Below, in pieces: positions 11,590-21,508 of a stretch of DNA of 64,000 nt. Location: contig NW_026623008.1 of NCBI RefSeq assembly GCF_023065955.2, positions 18,720,001 to 18,784,000 on the forward strand, given 5' to 3'. Source of the stretch: Ursus arctos. Taxonomy: Eukaryota; Chordata; Mammalia; Carnivora; Ursidae. The position numbers and the translations under genes were made by a program. Under the pieces are notes generated by a model. The model was not told the DNA's origin, ran no database searches, and was given only the letters and a program-made list of their open reading frames with translations. Each line of letters opens with the position of its first letter. Within the stretch, counting starts at the first letter, position 1.

Positions 11590-13540
11590 CTATTCAACTA
11601 CAATTGCATTTTTGCACGCTAATAATGAGCTATCAGAAAGAGAAATTAAGAAAATAATCCCACTTACAGCTGCATCAAAAAGAATATCTAGGAATAAATT
11701 TAATCAAAGAGGTGAAAACTTGTACTCTGAAAACTGTAGGACATGGATGAAATAAACTGAAGATGATACAAATAAATGGGAAGATATATTCTGCTCATGG
11801 ACTGAAAGAATTAATATTGTTAAAATATCCATACTGCCCAAAGCAATCTATAAATTCAATACAATTCATGAAAATACCACTTTCCACAAACCTAGAAAAA
11901 AATAATCCTAAAATCTGTATGGAACCCCAAATAGACTAAGCAATCTTGAGAAAGAAGATCAAAGCTGTAAATATCATGCTCCCTGATTTCAAATTATACT
12001 ACGAAGCTACAGTAATCAAAACAGTATGGTACTGACACAATGACAGACACAGACATAGATCAATAGAATAGAATAGAAAGCCCATAAATAAACCCACACG
12101 TATATGGTCAATCAATCTACTACAAAGGAGACAAGAATGTACAATGGGGAAAAGACAGTCTCTTCAATAAATGGTGCTGGGAAAACCGGACAAGCTACAT
12201 GCAAAGGAAAGAAACTGGACCACTATCTTACATCATATATAAAAATAAATTCAAATAGATTAAAGACTTGAATGTTAAGACCTGAAGCCATAAAACTCCT
12301 AGAAGAAAAGACGGGCAGTAAGCTCTTTGACATCAGTCTTAGCAGTATTGCTTTGAACCAATCTCCTCAGACAAGGGCAACAAAAGCTAAAAAATAAAAA
12401 AAATAAAAAAAAATAACTAACTTAATACGATTACATTAAACTAAAAAGCTTTTGCAGAGTGAAGGAAACCATCAACAAAACAGAAAGGCAACCTACTGAA
12501 TGGGAGAAGATATTTGCAAATCACACATCTGATAAAGGATTAACAGCCAAAATATATAGTTACACAATATAAAAAAAAACTATGAAAAAATGGGCAGGGG
12601 ACTTGAAAAGACAGATTTCCAAAGACAACATACAGCTGGCCAACAGACACACGAGAAGGTGCTCAACGTCACTAATTAACCATCAGGAAAATGAAAATCA
12701 AAGCCATAATGAGATATTACCTCACACCTGTTGGAACAGCTATTATCAAAAATAAAAAAAGACAAAAAATAACAAGTGTTGGAGAGGATGTGGAGAAAGC
12801 GTGGAGAGGATGTGGAGAAAAAGGAACTCTCCTACACTGTTGCTGGGAATGTAAATTGGTGCAGTTGCTATGGAAAACAATACGGAAGATCCTCAAAAAA
12901 TTAAAAGAATTACAATCCTGTAAGTCCACTTCTGGGTATTTATCTGAAGAGAATGAAAACACCAAATGAAAGAAATACATGCATCCCTATATTCACTGCA
13001 GTATTATTTACAATAGCCAAGATACGGACACAACCCAAGTGTCCATCAATAGATGAATGGGTAAAGATAGATGTGATAAATATAAACTATGAAATATTAC
13101 ACAGCCATAAAGAATGAAATCTTGCCATTCTCGACAGCATGGATGGACCTAGTGGGTATTATGCTAAGTGAAATAAGTCATAAAGAAAAAGCCAAATATG
13201 TACAACTTCTCCTGTATGTGGAATCGAAATAACAAAACAGAAAAAGACTCACAGGTATAGGAAACAGTCACTTACCAGAGGGGGGAGGGCCTGGGGAGCG
13301 GAAGAAACAGGTGAAGAGAATTAAGAGGCACAAACTTCCTGATTAAATAAATAAGTCATGGAGAGGTTATTAAGCACTGCGTAGGGAATATAGTCAGCAG
13401 TAACTTTGTACGGTGACCATGGCAACAGACTTATCCTGTGGCTCATTTCTTAATGTATAAAAATATCGAATCACTATGACGTGCACCTGAAACTAACTGG
13501 ATACTGAATATCAAGTTAGTTCAATTAAAAAACAAAAACA
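11590..13540 (+). mobile_element. L1, ORF2 3' part plus 3' UTR, defective
   Basis: About 1.95 kb of L1: the ORF2 C-terminal region ('actgcccaaagcaatctata', 'gcaaatcacacatctgataaa', 'tacactgttgctgggaatgta') and the 3' region ending near 13540 in an A-rich tail. Frames are broken throughout. The segment 12781-12822 carries a small duplication of 'gagaggatgtggagaaa'. Some 5' flanking sequence from 11520 may also belong. Confidence 0.85.
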
Positions 13541-13779
13541 ACACTCCTCACAGCAAATTTTCTCTCCACCCTCTCCCCACATCTCGAAACCTTATTGTCC
13601 CAGTCTCTTCCTTACCCATCCACAGCCTGCTTGCCTTCCTCCCATTTCCTCTCCACTCTTCCCAAACCCCATTTGTCACCCTTGTGCAGGCTCCAATCCC
13701 TTTAGCCTCAGAATTCCGACTTGACCTCCACCACCTCCCTTCTCACGCCTCCAGGCCCCTAACCCCTCGTCCAACACCC

Positions 13780-14110
13780 TCTCACGCCCCCACGTCCCAC
13801 CTGCACTCTCCGCCGCTTCAGCGCCGCCGCGTCCAGCCACACGCCGCAGGCCTCCTCCTCTGGGCCACTCCGCCTCATGGCCGCTGCCGACACCCAGCCA
13901 ACAAGACGCCTGGCTCCGGTTCCCGCCGCCTCACGGAAGGGCTGTAACGGCCTTCACGGACGTTCGGATCTCGCGCCAACGCCGGGGGCGGAGCTACGCC
14001 GCGGCCGCCGACGCAGGCACCGCCCCAGCATCAGCCCCGCCCGAGCCCAAGCCCCGCCCCTTACTCTCCGCCCCTGGCTTCACAGGGTCGTCTGGTGGGT
14101 GGAGCAGTTT
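13780..14110 (-). promoter_or_regulatory. AUNIP: CpG-rich AUNIP promoter with GC boxes and an E2F-like site
   Basis: This stretch is far richer in G+C and CpG than its flanks and covers the AUNIP first exon and upstream DNA. Several Sp-type GC boxes are visible between about 13982 and 14075, such as the GGGGGCGG near 13984 and the CCCCGCCC motifs near 14035 and 14055. On the minus strand, GTTGGCGCGA at 13971-13980 fits the E2F consensus (TTSSCGC), which would suit a cell-cycle gene. No TATA box is evident. The boundaries are by eye. Divergent transcription to the right is possible but I see no supporting exon. Confidence 0.7.
13801..13878 (-). CDS. AUNIP: AUNIP coding exon 1 (26 codons)
   Basis: AUNIP (aurora kinase A and ninein-interacting protein) acts at centrosomes and spindle poles and at DNA breaks, where it supports end resection. 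That is family knowledge. Read on the minus strand, an ATG at 13878 opens 26 codons whose product begins MRRSGPEEEACGVWLD and ends in a basic LKRRRVQ stretch. It matches the N-terminus of mammalian AUNIP as I remember it, with only conservative changes. The exon ends exactly on a codon boundary at 13801 in CAG, followed by a good GTGGGA donor. The ATG has G at -3. It lies at the left edge of a CpG-rich promoter. I looked leftward for exon 2 and the long exon 3 and did not find them, so they are probably beyond position 1. The gene name rests on recalled similarity but is specific. Confidence 0.9.
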
Positions 14111-14495
14111 TCGGTTTACTAAGGCCTTCAAGTCCCTTGTGATCTTCTAATTCCAGAGTCGCTGTCCCGCGACTAGACTGTGTGAACGTGTTCCGAACAT
14201 TGCACAAGGAATATGAATTTTTTTTCCGCTAAGTTATTTGCACTTTCTTGCTGTAAACATAACTACCCCAGGCTCAGGGTTTTCCAGTCTCACAGCTGTA
14301 TCCTCTCAGTCATCCCAAAAGGAAGGGTGGAGCCCAGGCTGCGGTCCGCCAGCTCCAAAGCCGCTGTCCCCAGCACTACCCTAAGTGGTTACCCTACACT
14401 CGAGTTTATGAATTACTTTTGAAATTCAAAAAAAAAAAAAAATCTAAGCATAACTATGAAACCACATGGGAGAGGATTCAGAAAAACCTTGAAAA

Positions 14496-14641
14496 GGGGG
14501 CCCCTGGGTGGCTCAGCGGGTTAAAGATCTGCCTTCCGCCCGGATCACGATTCCAGGTCCTGGAATGGAGCGGGGAGTCTGCTTCTTCCTCTCCTTCTGC
14601 CCCTCTTCCCGCTCGTTCTCTCAAATAAATAAAATCTTAAA
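14496..14641 (+). mobile_element. can-SINE, slightly shortened
   Basis: Head at 14496 followed by a shortened CT part and AATAAATAAAATCTT. Confidence 0.85.
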
Positions 14642-14650
14642 AGGGGGGGT

Positions 14651-14836
14651 GGGGACACCTGAGTTGCTCAGTCGGTTAAGTGTCTGCCTTCAGCTCAGGT
14701 CATGATCCCGGGGTACTGGGATCCAGCCCTACGTTCGGCTCCCTGCTCAGCCCGGAGCCTGCTTCTCCCTCTGCCTGCTGCTCCCCCTGCTTGTGTTCTC
14801 TCACTGTCAAATAAATAAAATCTTTTTAAAAAATGA
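14651..14836 (+). mobile_element. can-SINE in tandem with the previous one
   Basis: A second plus-strand copy begins about 10 bases after the tail of the first, probably inserted in its A-tail. Confidence 0.88.
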
Positions 14837-15110
14837 AAATAAAAAGGTTAAAAAATGAAAGCTAAAAATTTGGAGCCCCAGCTTGTCAGCTCCCAGAGCT
14901 CTCTCCCAGTCCTGCCTTCACAGCTTAAATGTGACCTTGGATTTTAAAGAGGGTCAAGTGAGGTAAGGTTTGTGAAAGCACTTGGCAGATTGTGAAAGCT
15001 CCTCAGAAATACAAAAGTGCTGGCATCCCACTCCTCCTTCCATCCCTAACCACAGTCCCCACAGATGTTCTTTATATATGTATATAAATTATATATATGT
15101 AAACTGGATA

Positions 15111-15299
15111 TTTTTTTAAAGATTTACTTATTTTAGAGAGAGAAAGAGAGTGGGGGAAGGGGCCAAGGGAGACTCTCAAGCATACTCCCTGCTGAGCCTG
15201 GAGCCCCTCGTGGTGCTGGATCTCACAACACTGAGATTACGACCTGAGCTGAAGTCAAGAGTCCAACATGCTTAACCGACTGAGTCACCCAGGCGCCCC
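15111..15299 (-). mobile_element. can-SINE
   Basis: T-tail at left, CACCCAGGCGCCCC head at right; next to an AT microsatellite (15070-15100). Confidence 0.9.
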
Positions 15300-15331
15300 T
15301 ATAAACAGGATATTTTAGCAGTAGAGTGACA

Positions 15332-15495
15332 TTTTTTTAAGATTTTATTTATTTGTCAGAGAGAAAGCGCACATGCAGGGGTTGGAGCAGACTCCCCACT
15401 GAGCAGGGAGCCCCATGCGGGACTCAACCCAGGACTCTGGGATCATGGCCTGAGCTAAAGCCATATGCTTACCCGACTGAGCCACCCAGGTGCCC
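15332..15495 (-). mobile_element. can-SINE
   Basis: Minus-oriented copy with a GCAGT-containing partial duplication on both sides. Confidence 0.88.
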
Positions 15496-15712
15496 AGCAG
15501 TGCGATATTTTTTATTCACTTGGGGTTTTCTCCTTATCAGTACTTCCTAATTTTCCTTCACTGTACATACATTGCTTATGTACTGTGGAAAAGCAGTATT
15601 ATAAAAGTTAACATATAAAATCCTTCTTGATTGAAGGATAGACCAAAAAATGAAAAATTTGTCAAATTATAAAGTGGGATTATGTAAAATTTTACACATT
15701 CCTTTAACTTCT

Positions 15713-15906
15713 TTTTTTTTTTTTAAGATTTTATTTATTTATTTGACAGAGATAGAGACAGCCAGCGAGAGAGGGAACACAAGCAGGGGGAGTGGGAGAG
15801 GAAGAAGCAGGCTCATAGCAGAAGAGCCTGATGTGGGGCTCGATCCCGGAACGCCGGGATCACGCCCTGAGCCGAAGGCAGGCGCCGCTGTGCCACCCAG
15901 GCGCCC
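15713..15906 (-). mobile_element. can-SINE with 18-base target-site duplication
   Basis: Young copy flanked by identical CACATTCCTTTAACTTCT at 15695-15712 and 15907-15924. It lies just beyond the PAQR7 3' end. Confidence 0.95.
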
Positions 15907-16149
15907 CACATTCCTTTAACTTCTAAAACTTATTTAGTAATAAAACTGCCCTCCATTCCCTGCCAAAAAGAAAAAGTTCATAAATAGAGTGTACAAGGCC
16001 CCCAAACCACCCCCAGGCAACAAAAAAACACAAACTGCCTTCCTCCTCCCTGTTCCCACCCCTGGGGGCCCCAGCTTCCCCTGGAAAACCTCCTCAACAT
16101 GCTGAGCAGGTCCATGGGCCCTGTTCCTGAGACAGGAGGCAAAAAGCAG

Positions 16150-17172
16150 AGAGGCTGCTGTTATCAGTCACTTTATTGTCTCCAGGGTATATCAGAGTCC
16201 AGACTACCCCTACCTCCAGCCCTGCTGAACTCCCTTCAGTACCTCTTTGGCCTTTGTCGAGGCTTTTCTCTCTGCCTGGAATGCCCTTCTTCATCTGCAA
16301 ACTCCTCTTCACCCCTCCCAACCCAAGACCGTGAGGGTGGCAGGCAGCACTGACTAGTCCTCCTCCGTGCGTCCTTGACAGGTCATTCGAGTATCAGAGC
16401 TCTCATCATCCTGCGTGTGTGCATGATCCACAGCACCCAGCTGGTAGCCTGCCTCTGAGCAGAGGCCCAGGAAATACTGAATGGATAACTGAATCATGAA
16501 CAAGGAAAGCAGGAGAGAGGCTGGGAACAGGATGTGTTGGATACAGAACCAGAGCTAGAAAAGCTGGGGCTCCCTCTGTGGGACGGTGACTGAGGAGGTA
16601 TGGGCACTGGGTGGGATCCATTTCTACCTAGCACAATCTTCTACCTTTGAAGACTCCCTGGAAGTCCAAAACTCCAGGCTGGAGCTCAAGGAATGGTAAG
16701 ACCCTACATACCTTTGGGGCCTGCCCCTTCCCCCCCAATGAAATCTGGGTAGAGGCGGGGCTGCTGAAGCCTCTTCTGCCTCTGGCCTAAATTCTACCTT
16801 CACCCTCTCTCAGATAACCTGGAAGCTCCCAACCAGGGCCCTGGCCCCAGTGAGCCCCGATCCTCACCCCTAGCGAGAGGCAATGGGGAGAGGCAAGCTG
16901 GGTTGGCCCGCATCTTTATCTCTTCCTCTCCCAGGGCAGGGGGCTGGGGCAGACCCCGGAGTGGACCCCAGCAGCTCCCGGCCAAATCCCCAAATCCGAG
17001 GACTGGCGGGTACCACCTCTGGCAGCTGAGGCATTCACAGAAAGTCACCGCGGGCCAGACACAAACAACTTTACCAGGCCTTGTTCCCCTCTGGAGCCAA
17101 GCCCGGACCCCGGGGCTCCCACTTCCCCTCCCTCCCTCCCTCCCTCCCAGCCGCCACCCCCCAACCCCCCCT
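16150..17172 (-). other. PAQR7: PAQR7 3' UTR with polyadenylation signal
   Basis: About 1.0 kb of non-repetitive, GC-rich sequence follows the PAQR7 stop codon. On the minus strand AATAAA occurs at 16172-16177 (plus-strand TTTATT) and would direct cleavage near 16150-16160. The stretch includes a CCCT-type pyrimidine run at about 17127-17148. The end point is inferred from the signal, with no transcript evidence. Confidence 0.65.
16172..16177 (-). terminator. PAQR7: Candidate PAQR7 poly(A) signal AATAAA
   Basis: A canonical hexamer on the minus strand about 1.0 kb past the stop. It is the first clear one downstream of the coding region outside a SINE tail. Confidence 0.6.
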
Positions 17173-18219
17173 TCACTGGGTCTTCCGGTGGAGTTTGCGC
17201 CGCACCAGCTGGCTCAGGAGGAACGCTGTCAGCACACTGCTGCCCACGGTGAGCAGGAAGAGGCCAGAGAAGTTGTGGGGCCAGCGGGTGTGCAGAGGCT
17301 CATAGATGGGCCGCCGGGCCTCGTAGTCCAGGGCCACGGCCTCCAGCTGAGCCAGCGTGCACAGCACCAAGAACACGTGGAAGAGCTGGTGGCCCTGCCC
17401 GAAGAGGTGGCAGCTGCCGGGAAACCAGCGCTCGGGCACGAAGGCTGAGAAGAAAGCAGCGGCCAGCAGGAAGAAGACCACCTGGCACTTGTGGTAGAGA
17501 AGAGCGGGGTCATCAGCGGTCGGGTCGGGGGCCACCAGGATGCGGTGCACCACGGGGCTGATGTCCAGCGCGTAGGCCAGTGCCGACGGCAACTCCTGGC
17601 AGGTGCGGCCCAGCAGGCCAGGCTTCTGGCTGTACTTGTTGTAGCAGGAGCCGGTGCAAGACAGCCAGGCGAGAAAGGCGGCGGCGGGCAGGAAGACGGT
17701 CTGCACCCGCGCGTGCCAGGCGGGCTCGATGGCGTAGTAGAAGTGCACCAGGGCGCTGCCGAACTGGTACACAGCCACGCCCACGTAGTCCAGGAAGAAG
17801 AAGCTGTAGTGCCAGAACTCGGACTTGGCCTGCAGGAGGTGGGCCAGGGCGCTGAGGGACAGGTAGGTGAAGGAGGCAAGGACGATGATGAAGAGGGGCA
17901 GGGCGTGGGGGTCTCCCCAGAAGTCCACGGTCCCCGCGAAGGCGGCCAGCCGCAGCAGCAGCACCAGCGCGGCCAGCAGGTGGGTCCAGACGTTCACCGC
18001 CTCGTTGTGCTGCTGGAACAGCGTGCGGAAGTAGAAGCGCCACGTCTGATGCAGCGGCCGGTAGCCCACGTAGATGTACGGCTTCCAGAAGAGGGGTGGC
18101 ACCTCAGCTCGGTCCACCGTGAAGACGGGCTCTGGCTGCCCCGAGGGCTGCGGCTCCCGGTGGGCCTGCCGCAAAGCGGGCAGGAGATGGCTGAGCTTCT
18201 GGGCCACCATCGTGGCCAT
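17173..18219 (-). CDS. PAQR7: Membrane progestin receptor alpha (PAQR7), complete
   Basis: PAQR7 is a seven-transmembrane plasma-membrane receptor for progestins, in the adiponectin/progestin receptor (PAQR) family; it mediates rapid non-genomic steroid signalling. The frame has 348 codons, close to the 346 I recall for human, and resembles it throughout. Visible family motifs are PYIYVGYRP (47-55), then E73-x2-N76-x3-H80 at the first membrane helix. S123, H127 and D144 lie in helices 2-3, PERWFPG is at 262-268, and H277-x3-H281 is in a late helix. In the adiponectin receptors the equivalent His/Asp set binds zinc. Seven hydrophobic stretches can be counted, at roughly 79-97, 107-128, 137-160, 172-190, 243-262, 275-297 and 317-338. 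The C-terminus is basic (LVRRKLHRKTQ). The chosen ATG is the first after the splice acceptor and has a strong GCCATGG context. A second ATG three codons on is also well placed. No stop, frameshift or missing key residue is seen. Confidence 0.97.
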   Translation of the reverse strand: MATMVAQKLSHLLPALRQAHREPQPSGQPEPVFTVDRAEVPPLFWKPYIYVGYRPLHQTWRFYFRTLFQQHNEAVNVWTHLLAALVLLLRLAAFAGTVDFWGDPHALPLFIIVLASFTYLSLSALAHLLQAKSEFWHYSFFFLDYVGVAVYQFGSALVHFYYAIEPAWHARVQTVFLPAAAFLAWLSCTGSCYNKYSQKPGLLGRTCQELPSALAYALDISPVVHRILVAPDPTADDPALLYHKCQVVFFLLAAAFFSAFVPERWFPGSCHLFGQGHQLFHVFLVLCTLAQLEAVALDYEARRPIYEPLHTRWPHNFSGLFLLTVGSSVLTAFLLSQLVRRKLHRKTQ

Positions 18220-18240
18220 GGCTGTGGGCCAGACAGGTAG
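18220..18240 (-). other. PAQR7: PAQR7 5' UTR segment of the coding exon, bounded by a splice acceptor
   Basis: On the minus strand a pyrimidine-rich tract (ctctggcctctctcccag, 18241-18258) ends in CAG at 18241-18243, just before this 21-base leader and the ATG. The whole coding sequence therefore sits in one exon, preceded by at least one upstream noncoding exon. This arrangement is usual for PAQR7. Confidence 0.8.
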
Positions 18241-18419
18241 CTGGGAGAGAGGCCAGAGAGCGAAGTCAGGGGACCCTGGCCCACCATGAGCAGCAGCTTG
18301 GAGGCTCTGGAGCCCAGTTCTTACTCCCTCCTTCCCGCCCCCTTTATCCCGACACTGAGTTTCCGGAGAGAACAGTCATCCTACGCCAGATCGCAGCTCT
18401 GCCCCCACAACTTTTCTGC

Positions 18420-19480
18420 ACCCTGATGTATCCCAAGTGCCTAGAACAGTGTCTGGCGTGCAGTAGGTGCTCAATCAATGCTTGAGGAATGAACGGAGGC
18501 GGCTCACGGCCTCAGCCACTTCCATTCCAGTCCAGGTCCACACTGCAGCCCCTGCTGCTTTCTCCTGTGTTCATGTCGCCATCTGCATTCACCTGCTGGG
18601 GATGGTGACCTTGCTAACAGACCCGCTGCCTCTACCTTTAGCCCCTTCGGAGTGGCAGAGTCTCCCACTGACCCTCCATCAGCCTCCAGGATCTGGTCCC
18701 TGCTACCTCTTCCTGCCCTATTGCTCAGCCACAATGCACTTCCAACCCAGCCACAGCCTCGCCACACCCCTGAGCCTGTTTCACACGTCCTGAGGTTTAC
18801 ACAAGCTGTTCCCTCTGCCTGAGACAGTCTCCTCATCTTGCCTATCTGGTAAACTCCTAATCATCCCTCAAAACCCGTTTCTTCCGTGATACTTTCCCTG
18901 GTCCCCTGAACTTCTGATGATGACCTCTCTACTTGAGTGCCTACCATAAGATACCCATCTTTTAACCATTATAACATTTCTTATGGGCATTAAAATCGTT
19001 AATGTGAGCTCATGAAGGGTAGGCAGTTAGTCTCACTGTTTTGTGAACCTGTGATGCTTAGCGGGTGGCGGGCACTCAATGTTTGTTAAACCAAAGAGCG
19101 TAACAGCATCCCGATAACACTTCATACCCTTGAACTCCCCAACTTCAAAGGTGCCCCCCCAAAAAAGCCACTTTTTTCCCCTGAAAGTCCCCAGTAACAA
19201 CGGATTCAATAAAAACAGCCCTTTCCCTCAGCCACACCTCGACTCAAAAGATCCCTCCTCCAGACTTTCCACCCCCACCACGGCTGCTAATTCCAAAGAA
19301 ATCAAATCTAACCCTTCACCCTGGCATTCAAGACCCTGCTCCTACCCTTATTTCCCACCTACGCCAAACACCACAACCTCTTCCAACCTCCCTCCCCTCC
19401 ACTGAAATCCTTTAGGGCCAGTTCAAACTGCCACCTCCAGGGGGCCTCCTTACTGCACCCCCCACCCTGTCTACTCCCCG
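18420..19480 (+). mobile_element. L2 relics
   Basis: At 18430-18490 an L2 3' end ('cagtaggtgctcaat'). At 18590-19110 a longer L2 copy ('tacacaagctgttccctctg', then the 'gcccaccataagat'-like portion and a final 'ggcactcaatgtttgtt'). At 19130-19470 a third diverged piece. All lie in the PAQR7 intron. Confidence 0.7.
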
Positions 19481-19519
19481 TCTACTCCCCCTGTACAGGT
19501 TATATAATGCACCATATAA

Positions 19520-19860
19520 TGCATATTCATTCACTCACTTGCTCACTTAGCAAACACTGAGCCCCTCCTCTGCCTCAGGCCCTGTGCTGGGTCCAGGGGA
19601 GGGCAGAGAGGAAAAAGATTTGATCCTGCCCCCAGGAACTCCATGGTATGGTGGCAATTATCAAAAGGAAAACAAATCACAGCAAATGCTTACACAGTGC
19701 TTGCTATGTGCCAGACTCCGATTTAAGCACTTTATGTATAACTGACTCATTTATGCTTCGTAACACCCTGGGAGTAGGTACTACCGTTATTCCCATTTTG
19801 CAGATAAGGAACTGAGGCATGGAGATGCCCACCCACCTAGCTAGGAAGTGGCAGAGGCAC
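19520..19860. repeat. Ancient repeat fragment followed by a MIR
   Basis: 19520-19650 resembles the LINE-like family at 8720. 19675-19860 is a minus-oriented MIR ('ttgctatgtgccagactcc', 'cccattttgcagataaggaactgagg'). Confidence 0.7.
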
Positions 19861-19884
19861 GGTCTGGACTCAGTTTGCCTTCTT

Positions 19885-20068
19885 TTTTTTTTTTTTTTAT
19901 TAATGATTTTTTATTATATTATGTTAGTCACCATACAGTACATCCCCGGTTTCCGATGTAAGGCTCGATGATTCATTAGTTGCGTATAACACCCAGTGCA
20001 CCATGCAATACGTGCCCTCCTTACTACCCATCACCGGTCTATCCCATTCCCCCACCCACCTCCCCTCT
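19885..20068 (-). mobile_element. Young 5'-truncated L1 insertion
   Basis: T-run at the left end (poly(A) of a minus-strand copy), then about 165 bases typical of the recent carnivoran L1 3' end ('atgttagtcaccatacagta', 'acccagtgcaccatgcaata'). Perfect 15-base duplications TCAGTTTGCCTTCTT flank it at 19870-19884 and 20069-20083. Confidence 0.9.
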
Positions 20069-21254
20069 TCAGTTTGCCTTCTTAACCACTGCCCTAAACT
20101 GCCCTTTGCAAGACCAGGTGTCAAGTGCCACTAATCATTTCACAGTTATAGACTCTCTGTGTAGTTTCGCCTGAAACCAGTTGCTTAATTCAGGCTTATC
20201 ATCATTCACTGTGTCATTCATTAAATCAAATAGCTATTGAAACTCCAGCACCTGCTAGACAGCTCCCATCCGTCCAACGAGCTTATTGGACTCAGCACCC
20301 TGGTTGTCTGTCCATCTTTCATCAGATATTTATTGCAACTACCTTTGCACCGGTCATTGTAAGAGGCAAGGAGATCTGGGCAGGATAAAGCTCTCATGTT
20401 TCTGCCGCCAGCAGCACCATAATCACCCCCAAAGCCCCCCCCCCCAATAATTTACACACAGTCCAAGTAAATGTAGGGAGCTTGCCATGCGAAGGCAGTA
20501 TCAAGACAAGCCCCCAGCTCCCCCTCCTCCTCCCCTAGCCTGGCCTGCATCGCGAAGCACCCCCTGCATTACACTTCTCAAGTCAGCTCTGGTCTCTGGC
20601 CTCAACTAGTCCACTGAGGAGGCCAGAGTTAAACAAGTCACTACAATACTGCACAAGGGGTGCTTTGGCAGGGGACTGCGGGCCTCCCCCACTTCCCGTT
20701 CCCCAGACAGCATGGCACAGGCCAGATTTAGGAAGCAGAACTTGCTGGCCGCTTCCATCCATGAGAACTGCCCAGCCTGCCTTGCTAGTGGAGAAGCCAG
20801 CACTGGAGACCCTCTCCTGCCGAAGAGGCTGGGCTTCAGCCTCTCCCCTTGTCTACAACCTTGGCTTTCCAACTCAGAACCTCAGGAAGCCAGAAAAGGC
20901 CCCTGAAAGTGTCTCATGCAGCACCTTTGTTTTATACTGAGGGAACGAGAGCCCAGAGACAAGAAGGCCTTCCCCAGAGTTGCCCAATCCAGCAAGGTTT
21001 CCATTCCACCACAAGAGAAAAGACTAGGGAATGATATTGTGCGATGGTGGCCTAGTTCCTGGGTCCCTGTGATCCATTAAATCTAGTCCAGGCTCCATAT
21101 CCCCCTCTTAGAACTTTCCAAGTCATAACAGCCTATTAAAGGCTCTGAGAAGTCGTGCAGCAAAGAAGCCAGCTTCGCTTTGTTGAACCTCCATTTGTCA
21201 AGCCTACCTTACCAAGGATTTTTTTCCTAGTAATAATTATACAATAAAGCCAGC

Positions 21255-21400
21255 TGAAATGTGTACTTACTATATGCTCACTCTTTATAACCTTGTTGCA
21301 ATTAATTCTCATAACTAGCCTCCTGAGGTAGGTATTATGCCCATTTTCTTTTTGAGGATAGTGAAACTCAGAGAAGTTAGAAGCTCCATCCCCAAGGTGC
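21255..21400 (-). mobile_element. MIR
   Basis: Minus-oriented MIR: 'tacttactatatgctcact' and 'cctcctgaggtaggtattatgcccatttt'. Confidence 0.75.
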
Positions 21401-21408
21401 ACATCCAC

Positions 21409-21508
21409 ACACGCATGCATGTGTGTACACACACACACACACGCACGCACACGTGCACACGCACGCGCACACACACGCATACACGCACACACACGCACAC
21501 ACGCACAC
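21409..21508. repeat. CA/CG/TG alternating purine-pyrimidine tract
   Basis: About 100 bases of almost unbroken alternating purine-pyrimidine (CA, CG, TG steps), with interspersed CGCA and CATGCATG. A compound microsatellite with Z-DNA potential, in the PAQR7 intron. Confidence 0.95.

Larger units (their letters stand above)
1..13800 (-). other. AUNIP: AUNIP intron 1 (partial)
   Basis: Everything between the AUNIP exon 1 donor and the left window edge should be intron 1 on the minus strand, since no further AUNIP exon was recognised. It is AT-rich and largely made of LINE, SINE, LTR and DNA-transposon relics, listed separately. The stretches 881-2100, 2620-3920, 4630-4960, 6735-7290 and 9500-10380 hold no repeat or gene that I can name. 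The longest short frame (9908-10375, plus strand) has low-complexity hydrophobic sequence at its start and no family resemblance. Confidence 0.7.

Noticed and set aside
13877..14122. 81-codon plus-strand frame beginning at the AUNIP start
   Set aside because: GC-rich promoter sequence; the supported gene is on the opposite strand.
17491..18240. 249-codon plus-strand frame opposite PAQR7
   Set aside because: It is the antisense shadow of the conserved PAQR7 coding sequence.
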